From Bacillota bacterium (GTDB lineage Bacteria > Bacillota > Clostridia > Oscillospirales > Oscillospiraceae): a stretch of 14,525 nucleotides of DNA. Below the pieces are notes generated by a model. That model ran no database searches and was not told the DNA's origin. It was given only the letters and a program-made list of their open reading frames with translations. Location: positions 1 through 14,525 of the forward strand of contig JAEWYA010000239.1 in the NCBI GenBank assembly GCA_023395775.1, read 5' to 3'. How positions within the stretch are numbered: position 1 is the first letter of the stretch; each line of letters starts with the position of its first letter. A program made the position numbers and the translations under genes. Positions 1 to 5,837 of this stretch are shown piece after piece.

Positions 1-71
1 ATTATAATTAAAAATATCTGTCTAAAAAACAAGGTTGGTAGATGGCTAATATAATCCCTTTTATAATAAAA
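1..71. other. AT-rich non-coding edge after the operon's last visible gene
   Basis: Base composition drops sharply from GC-rich coding DNA to mostly A and T. No open frame with a ribosome site is seen. I found no stable GC-rich hairpin followed by a T-run in the minus direction, so the transcription end is not visible or lies outside the window. Confidence 0.6.
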
Positions 72-821
72 TCAATAAGGGAGCATAACATGATGGAAAC
101 GAAAATAAACAATCGAACAAAGGATCGCTCTTCCCAGGTCGCAAAAAGTCCTGGACACCGGATTTCGCTCCTCACGCTCCTCGAAAGCCGTCTGAAGCTT
201 CTCCCGCTCCGCGTGCCAGAGGGAATAGAGCTGTACAACGCTTTCACAGGAGCCCTCGTCCAGCCGGTTCAGGAACGCGTGCTCCTCCTCTGGGGCCGAA
301 AAGCCACCCAGAAGAATCTTCTTGACCTGATCGCCCGCCAGCAGGGCCAGCTCCCGGCGGTTCATATCCTCTATCGGGCGAACATGGTAGCGCAGGCGAA
401 CCCGGTCGCCGGGCAGGTCCACGAACACGTTTTCCGACAAAAACGCGGCGCAGCTCACCAGCGGCGGAAGGTTTGCCAGGCTGAGCGCCTTGTGGAGCAG
501 CAGCTCCGTGTAGACGAGCCGCGTCTTCCAGTCGTGCTCCGCGCCCAGATAGAAAACCTCGTCAATAGTGCGGCCCAGGCACTCGCCAAAGACCGCAACA
601 AGGCTCTCCCCGGCAAGGAAAATCCGCTGAAACTCCGGACAGTCGGACATCTGCTGAAAGCTATCCAGATACCGGCGGAGAAGGGGCCCCTCGTAGACGT
701 TCAACAGGCAGGTATTGTTTTCGCGATCCTGAATGTCCACCGCCTCCATAAACGCATAGCACTCATGCGCCTCCAGAACGCGGACAACCTTGTACCGCTC
801 GCGAATCAGCATTGTGTCCAA
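72..821 (-). CDS. Kinase-fold-like protein lacking catalytic residues (putative pseudokinase)
   Basis: I do not firmly recognise this 249-residue protein. Its layout resembles a Ser/Thr kinase. It begins RERYKVVRVLEAHECYAFMEAVD (residues 7-29), like a kinase beta1-beta2, followed by a beta3-like strand NTCLLNVYEG (36-45). A strand-hinge stretch AGESLVAVFGECLGRTIDEV comes next, then a long helix LVYTELLLHKALSLANLPPL and FLSENVFVD (128-136), which sits where kinases have the DxKPxN catalytic loop. The glycine loop, the beta3 lysine, the HRD aspartate and the DFG are all missing, so catalysis is unlikely. The start is TTG at 821 with AAGGGGG 7 bases upstream; an ATG at 812 is possible but badly spaced. 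The last ~30 residues lie in AT-rich DNA and look unlike the rest. A regulatory or scaffold role in the CIS is a guess. Confidence 0.7.
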   Translation of the reverse strand: MDTMLIRERYKVVRVLEAHECYAFMEAVDIQDRENNTCLLNVYEGPLLRRYLDSFQQMSDCPEFQRIFLAGESLVAVFGECLGRTIDEVFYLGAEHDWKTRLVYTELLLHKALSLANLPPLVSCAAFLSENVFVDLPGDRVRLRYHVRPIEDMNRRELALLAGDQVKKILLGGFSAPEEEHAFLNRLDEGSCESVVQLYSLWHAEREKLQTAFEEREERNPVSRTFCDLGRAILCSIVYFRFHHVMLPY

Positions 822-828
822 TGTCCGT

Positions 829-835
829 CCCCCTT
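829..835 (-). promoter_or_regulatory. Ribosome binding site for the TTG start at 821
   Basis: The minus strand reads AAGGGGG seven bases before TTG at 821 and 16 bases before the in-frame ATG at 812. The spacing favours the TTG. Confidence 0.6.
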
Positions 836-854
836 CTCTCCTACCGAAAGCCTG

Positions 855-2624
855 CTATTCCACGATGACAAACGCGCTGGCGGTCACAGTCTCGTCCGCA
901 CCGGACGCGGCCACAATCTCATAGGTACCGGGAAGCTCGGGCGCCTGGTATGTGCCGTTGCGGTCGATTGCCCCGCCGTTTGGCTCCTTGACCGACCAAG
1001 CGACGGATTTATCCTCGCAGCCCACAACCTCCGCCCGGAACTGCAGCGTACCGCGGCAGGCCAGCCGGGAGAACTCCGGCGTCAGCGCCAGGCTGATCTT
1101 CCGATTGGAGAGGATGCGGCTGGTATCCCGCTCCGGCTTCTGGGCAAAATAGTGAATCCGCACGCGGTTTCCGTCCACGGTGTCATGCAGCCACAGGCCA
1201 ATGCGCATGGTCCCCTTCAACGGGTAGACCACCGCGGCGGCCTCCACCCACGGGGGTGATATGGATGCGCCCTTTCCTTTGAATACCTCGCTGTTGCCAT
1301 AGAGCAGAGCTGGTTCCTGATCGTCCAGGAATTCGACGCTCACGCGGATGTCAACCGCGCCGGTGCCCAGACCGTGGGCAATTTCCTCAGAATACACGCG
1401 GGAGTTGACGCGGATGCCGCTGGGCATGGTCAGATCCACCGTACCGTGCGCCACAGCGTAGTCGTACTGTTCCGGAGACGGAATACCGAAATTGAAGTGC
1501 AGGCTCCGTCCGGACTGCTGATACGCCGCGCGGACATCCGGCTTCTGCCAGTATTCCAGGCTGTGGACGGAGGTGGTGACCGTCAGGTCCCCGCCGAAAG
1601 AACTCCGGCTCTCGCGGCTTTGCCTGACGCTCTGTCCGAAGGGCAGGTTGGTTACACCGCCGAGGAACACGCCGCCGGCAGAATTGATCAGCTCCAGCTT
1701 TGCAAGGTAGATGGGGATATCCTGGCCCAGAAGATGCTGCTCCAGCGCGTCCCGCCGACGGCAGTACGCAAGCAGCGTCTCCTCATCCCGGCAGAGGCAG
1801 ACGGAGGAGTCCGCCTCCAGATAGTTCTTGTAGCGATGGCTGCCCAGCTCCAGATTCAGCTCCACTCCGGAGGGGAAGAGCTTGCTGGTGAGGTCGCTGA
1901 GTGCACGGGCCCGAAGCGGCAGGTCCACACTGTAGACGCTGCGCTTTTCCTCACGGCTCTCATGGAAAGAGAGGAGTACGCGGCCGCTCTCGCTCTCCAC
2001 AAAGGAGCTCTCCCCCTCCAGTGTGAAATTGACCTGTGGAGTCTTTTCGCCCTTGACTACCAGAATCCGGACCTGAAATTCTTTTCCGGAGCATACGGCG
2101 GAGGGGACGGAGAGCACCAGTGTCAGCTCGTCGCTGCTGTATAGAACGGAGACATTTTCGTGGCCCGACGCCTCCAGCAGCCCTCGGTACTCCGGAGCCT
2201 GCGCGGTCAGATAGAGGCGGCAGCCCTCGCGGGTCATGTTAAACTGGCTGCTCTCGCCAGCCTCGCCGCCCACTGCGTTCACCGGCTCAACAGCCGCCTC
2301 ATCATAGGTCAGGCACAGATACGCCTGCTGTCGGCCGGCCAGCGTTTCCTGTCCGTCCAGCATTTGAAGCTTGCGGAAGATCGTTTCGGGCAGGACGATC
2401 TCCCTTCCCTGATAGTCCAGCGCGAGGCCGCTCTCAATCATCAGCGTGGCGTCGTCGCTGACTGTCACACCGAATCCGCAGACCACGCCCGCGCCCTGCA
2501 ACACACGGTTGAGAAGCTCCCGTTTGGCGCGGTTGTACCGCTGTTCAATCTCAAAGTCCCGGACAGTCAGCAGCTTTCCATAAAAGTACCGGTTTCGCTC
2601 CAGAGGGAAAAAATGCTCATTCAT
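855..2624 (-). CDS. Tail-tip or fibre-like protein: FYGKLL...RDF domain and C-terminal Ig-like domain
   Basis: This 589-residue protein starts at the ATG at 2624, which has an ideal GGAGGAG site 6 bases upstream; the frame is open to 2675 but no such site serves the earlier codons. Residues 5-80 form a conserved-looking unit: FFPLERNRYFYGKLLTVRDF, then ELLNRVLQGAGVVCGFGV and ALDYQGREIVLP. Such a unit occurs, from memory, in proteins of other bacterial CIS loci. Residues ~150-500 are beta-rich without a recognised family. Residues ~509-589 look like a bacterial Ig-like domain: FRAEVVG...VAWSV...IDRNGTYQAPELPGTYEIVAAS...ASAFVIVE. No signal peptide or membrane segment is seen. Its place after gpI suggests a peripheral baseplate part or receptor-contacting fibre; this is inferred. 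Confidence 0.82.
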   Translation of the reverse strand: MNEHFFPLERNRYFYGKLLTVRDFEIEQRYNRAKRELLNRVLQGAGVVCGFGVTVSDDATLMIESGLALDYQGREIVLPETIFRKLQMLDGQETLAGRQQAYLCLTYDEAAVEPVNAVGGEAGESSQFNMTREGCRLYLTAQAPEYRGLLEASGHENVSVLYSSDELTLVLSVPSAVCSGKEFQVRILVVKGEKTPQVNFTLEGESSFVESESGRVLLSFHESREEKRSVYSVDLPLRARALSDLTSKLFPSGVELNLELGSHRYKNYLEADSSVCLCRDEETLLAYCRRRDALEQHLLGQDIPIYLAKLELINSAGGVFLGGVTNLPFGQSVRQSRESRSSFGGDLTVTTSVHSLEYWQKPDVRAAYQQSGRSLHFNFGIPSPEQYDYAVAHGTVDLTMPSGIRVNSRVYSEEIAHGLGTGAVDIRVSVEFLDDQEPALLYGNSEVFKGKGASISPPWVEAAAVVYPLKGTMRIGLWLHDTVDGNRVRIHYFAQKPERDTSRILSNRKISLALTPEFSRLACRGTLQFRAEVVGCEDKSVAWSVKEPNGGAIDRNGTYQAPELPGTYEIVAASGADETVTASAFVIVE

Positions 2625-3711
2625 GGCTTGCTCCTCCAATCGTGGTATCATAGTGAATCGCCATAGTCTCGTCAATTGCCACGGGGACGTAGCCCCCGAC
2701 CGCAGAGTTGATTCCGAGATAAGTGTGCCAGTCCAGCTGAATGCACTGCTTGAGCAGTACCAGCTCCATGAAGGTCCCCGCCGGGATCAACTCCTCCATC
2801 CGCTGCCGGAACTCCTCCATTGCCCGCCGGTTAGGAAATGTGCCCTCCCGCAAAAGCACGAAAAAGCGATAGGGGTCGCCGCCGTACAACCGCCGGTACA
2901 GCTCCGGGTTCCGGCAGTCCGCCCGGTTGGGCGAGACGCTGAAATGCTCGATAATCCAGGGCTCCCGGCCGGTCAGTCGTGTGACGGACCGGCGGATTCC
3001 CTCCAGGGTGTACTGCGTCTCGTAATCCGGGAGAGCACCGGCAATCCGGTCGGCCAGCGTGGACGTCTCAGTCCCGTCCTCCACGCACACCCAGGAGGCG
3101 AGGTATCGCAGCATTTCCGGGTCCGCGCTCTCAAAATCCATCTGTCCCGGCAAGGCGCAGATGCTGTCCTCCATATCCAGAAACATACTATTGAAAATGG
3201 AGAGAAATCGGCGTGTGAAACCGTCCTCCTGATAGATGGCGGGCAGATAGTCAATCATGTGGTCGCCGGCCATACGGACCGTGACTTTCCGGATTGTTGG
3301 AGAACCGGTCCCCGCCGCCGCAAGCTCCAGCAGCAGCCACAGATACCGTCCGCTGGCGCGGAGCAGAAAATCGCCGCTCTCCGCCACGGGCGGGCCAAAC
3401 CGTTCGCGCATTGCCCGGGCAGCGTTCTCTGTCCCGCCGAACTCCAGCCATCCGTCGTTCCAGGAGCGATCGTCGGAGGCGTGAGCGTAGACGCGCAGCG
3501 CCGAATCCTGCGGCAACTCCGCGTCAATCAAAATCCGGCCCCAGCAAAACCCATTTTCCGTGCTGTCGATCACCGGCAGGCAGCAGAGTCCGGACGTGAA
3601 TCTGGCGCTGTCGAGGCGCAGGCCTTCGTCCCACGGCTCGACCCCGTAGAATTGACCACCCAGCCACTGTTCACGGCAGCAAAGCACCAATTTTCTCTGT
3701 ACCGGGTTCAC
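2617..3711 (-). CDS. Tail protein I-like baseplate protein with N-terminal beta domain
   Basis: This 364-residue protein carries the P2 gpI / TIGR02242 type 'phage tail protein' domain. DYLPAIYQEDGFTRRFLSIFNSMF (residues ~154-177), a DMEDSICALP helix and DPEMLRYLASWVCVE (197-211) match its pattern. It continues through LEGIRRSVTRLTGREPWIIEHF and PNRRAMEEFRQRMEELIPAGT. The C-terminal phrase LGINSAVGGYVPVA and the TMAIHYDTTIG end are typical of CIS versions. Residues 1-~148 are an extra beta-rich domain (LPQDSALRVYAHASDD, GRYLWLLLELAAAGTGSPTIRKV), absent from the short phage protein. The start is GTG at 3711 with a GGGAGG site 8 bases upstream. The stop region overlaps the next gene's start by 8 bases. 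Confidence 0.9.
   Translation of the reverse strand: MNPVQRKLVLCCREQWLGGQFYGVEPWDEGLRLDSARFTSGLCCLPVIDSTENGFCWGRILIDAELPQDSALRVYAHASDDRSWNDGWLEFGGTENAARAMRERFGPPVAESGDFLLRASGRYLWLLLELAAAGTGSPTIRKVTVRMAGDHMIDYLPAIYQEDGFTRRFLSIFNSMFLDMEDSICALPGQMDFESADPEMLRYLASWVCVEDGTETSTLADRIAGALPDYETQYTLEGIRRSVTRLTGREPWIIEHFSVSPNRADCRNPELYRRLYGGDPYRFFVLLREGTFPNRRAMEEFRQRMEELIPAGTFMELVLLKQCIQLDWHTYLGINSAVGGYVPVAIDETMAIHYDTTIGGASHE
2631..2637 (-). promoter_or_regulatory. Ribosome binding site fixing the start at 2624
   Basis: The minus strand reads GGAGGAG six bases before the ATG at 2624. This supports the shorter protein starting MNEHFF over the longer open frame, and places the site inside the end of the tail protein I gene. 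Confidence 0.85.
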
Positions 3712-3719
3712 AAGCTCTT

Positions 3720-3725
3720 CCTCCC
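3720..3725 (-). promoter_or_regulatory. Ribosome binding site for the tail protein I GTG start
   Basis: The minus strand reads GGGAGG eight bases before the GTG at 3711. No ATG in frame has comparable spacing, so the GTG is preferred. Confidence 0.75.
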
Positions 3726-3750
3726 TCTTTGATCCGCAGTCCCGCAGGAC

Positions 3751-5817
3751 TCATTCTCCGGTCGTCTCCGCCGGTGTCAAAATCAGTTCCAGCTCTTGAA
3801 GACATGGAATTGTACAGGGCGGCAGCTGAATCTCCCCCGCCGTGTTCTGGTAACATCCGGGACCCGGTGCCCGCAGGTCCACCCGCGCCACACGGAGAAC
3901 ACCCGGGACGGCTTGAAGCCGTGCCGACAGCTCGCCAGGGCTTAGAATCCCGCCGATACCGGCGCCATCAGCGGAGAGATACTGCTCCGCAGCGCTGCGG
4001 ATTACTGATTCGCTTACCGCCTCCCGCGCGGTGAGTCGGATGAAGACAAGGACTCCCTGATAGGTCGGAGGCACGGCCCGCACACGGGTACACACGGGCC
4101 GGTAACGCTCCAGCCGCTCCTGCACTGCCGCCAGAAAACGGCTATCCGGCAAAGGCTTCTCGTTCTCCGAGGCAGGGGCAACCACCACGGTGACCGTCGG
4201 CGTCTGGCTGGCGCCGGCCGGTTCGTTCGGGTCGTAGCCTGGCAGCGCTCTTGCCGCGCCTACCCGCAGGCCCGGCGTCGTCAGCGCCAGACGTTCATAG
4301 TCGGCCGCGGACGCGCATTTTTGGGTATTTTCCAGCAGCTGCAGGAAACGGACAGATGCTTCCACCGCGCTCTCACATCCGACTCCGCCGGACGCACTCC
4401 CATTGCGTACCGCCGCGCCGTCGTCTGTGAAGCGCATTTCGGCTCCGGCAGGAATATTTCCGCCACTGCACAGGGACACCGTCATGCCGGTGACCAGCAC
4501 CGCGCCGACACCCGCCTGAAGCAGTGCGCCGTGTTCCCCGTCGCCAAACGTGATCGTCTCGCGCAGCGGATCGTAAGTAAACACCCGGTCTCTGGGGGAG
4601 CACGCGTAGAAATCATCTGCGCAGTGCCAGGCCATGGGACGGACGTTCCCGTCGGTGTCCAGCGTCTGGCATAGAAGTGTGAACCCCTCAGTCAGCACCT
4701 GCCTTTCCCCCAGATTCAGAAAGAACGTCTCGCTGGGCAGGCCCCGGGCGTCAAAAATCAGGTTTGAGCAGTGCTCCGGGTCCAAACAGACGATCAGCAC
4801 GTTTTCCCCGCCGTCTTGCTCCGTATCGGTCGTATCCACGCACACGCTCCGGCCGCCCGGCTGGAGGTGGGACCCGTAGCCGCCGGTCGGTTCCCATGTC
4901 CCGTTTCGGCGCAGAAACACTACCAACTCTGCCCGCCGGCTCATTGCGTCATCCAGCAAAACGGTCCACTTCCGCTCCTTCGGCGCGGCAAAAGAGTGGC
5001 TGCATGCACGCGTCTCCTGCTGGACGGCCTCCCAACGTGAGGCTGAAATTTCCGAAAGCCGCACGGTCTCCTCGCAGCCGCCGTCCGTCTGACGGACGCT
5101 CAGCCAGTACAGGCCGTCCGCGTCGGTGGGCCAGTCCCTCGGAACGGAAAAAGTGACATAACCGCTTTGACTCAGGGCATGGGTCTCATCCCGCAACAAA
5201 ACTGAGGCCCCGACGCCCTCCGCCTCCCACACGAGAGTACGCGGCTGCTGGTCGTCCCGGTCAAACGGATTGCGCGCCGCTCCAATGGGCGGCTCCACCT
5301 GAAACCAGATGCGCAGGTCCCCATGCCCAGGGGAGGAAAGCCCGATGCGGAGTATTGTGTTGGGCCGCCCGCCAAAATGAAAGGGCTGAAAGGTCAACCG
5401 ACCGGAACGCAGCATCTCCAGCAGCTCCGTCCCGTCCGCGAGGACATGCTCGATCCGGGGCGCCCGCTCCGGTACCGATCGCGCAAGCTCAAAGGGGACA
5501 CCCTCGGGCGTCGTCAGCCGGGACAGGGCCGGGCGGGCCGGGCCGCCGTCCGGCAGGTACACTGCGCAGACCGCCGGCGAGGCCGGGCGACGCCGGATAC
5601 CTGCCAGCTTCAGCAGCTTCCCGCGCAGCTCGTCGGTAAACTGGCTGAGCTGATACTGCTGCATTTCCTTGTACCATGCCATCAGCTCCAGAATGGTCAC
5701 ACCCGGATCGTGCGCGTTATGATCGGTCCACGCAGGGCAAATCCAGGGGAGCCGGCTCATCACGGTTTCCAGAATGGACTGATAGGTCTGATCGTCTAGA
5801 TTTCGCTTGTTAAGCAT
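3751..5817 (-). CDS. Second baseplate J-type wedge protein
   Basis: This 688-residue protein shares the J/gp6-type plan with its upstream neighbour. The N-terminal phrase is DHNAHDPGVTILELMAWYKEM followed by LLKLAGI, and the core phrase is TITFGDGEHGALLQAG at residues ~421-436. It then has SGGNIPAG, ENTQKCASAADYERLALTTPGL and a C-terminal domain with SVIRSAAEQYLS and GELSARLQAVPGVLRV. In both paralogues the stretch from the TFGDG core to the C-terminus has the same length. Two J-like wedge subunits of unequal size are normal in extracellular CIS (Afp11/Afp12 style). The ATG at 5817 has an AAGGAGAG site about 6 bases upstream. The gene ends 39 bases before the tail protein I gene. Confidence 0.92.
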   Translation of the reverse strand: MLNKRNLDDQTYQSILETVMSRLPWICPAWTDHNAHDPGVTILELMAWYKEMQQYQLSQFTDELRGKLLKLAGIRRRPASPAVCAVYLPDGGPARPALSRLTTPEGVPFELARSVPERAPRIEHVLADGTELLEMLRSGRLTFQPFHFGGRPNTILRIGLSSPGHGDLRIWFQVEPPIGAARNPFDRDDQQPRTLVWEAEGVGASVLLRDETHALSQSGYVTFSVPRDWPTDADGLYWLSVRQTDGGCEETVRLSEISASRWEAVQQETRACSHSFAAPKERKWTVLLDDAMSRRAELVVFLRRNGTWEPTGGYGSHLQPGGRSVCVDTTDTEQDGGENVLIVCLDPEHCSNLIFDARGLPSETFFLNLGERQVLTEGFTLLCQTLDTDGNVRPMAWHCADDFYACSPRDRVFTYDPLRETITFGDGEHGALLQAGVGAVLVTGMTVSLCSGGNIPAGAEMRFTDDGAAVRNGSASGGVGCESAVEASVRFLQLLENTQKCASAADYERLALTTPGLRVGAARALPGYDPNEPAGASQTPTVTVVVAPASENEKPLPDSRFLAAVQERLERYRPVCTRVRAVPPTYQGVLVFIRLTAREAVSESVIRSAAEQYLSADGAGIGGILSPGELSARLQAVPGVLRVARVDLRAPGPGCYQNTAGEIQLPPCTIPCLQELELILTPAETTGE

Positions 5818-5837
5818 TCCGTCTCTCCTTTCGTGCG

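Noticed and set aside
56..81. CCCTT...AAGGG inverted repeat as a terminator
   Set aside because: Only five paired bases around a 16-base AT loop, overlapping the stop codon region and not followed by a T-run in the minus direction.
42..1259. Plus-strand open frame of 405 codons
   Set aside because: It lies antisense to two well-supported minus-strand genes, has no ribosome site of note and a composition typical of the shadow of GC-rich coding DNA.
2625..2675. Longer N-terminus for the FYGKLL protein
   Set aside because: The extra 17 residues would overlap the gpI gene further, and the strong GGAGGAG site points to the ATG at 2624.
2623..3732. Plus-strand open frame of 369 codons
   Set aside because: Antisense to the gpI-like gene and without any motif.
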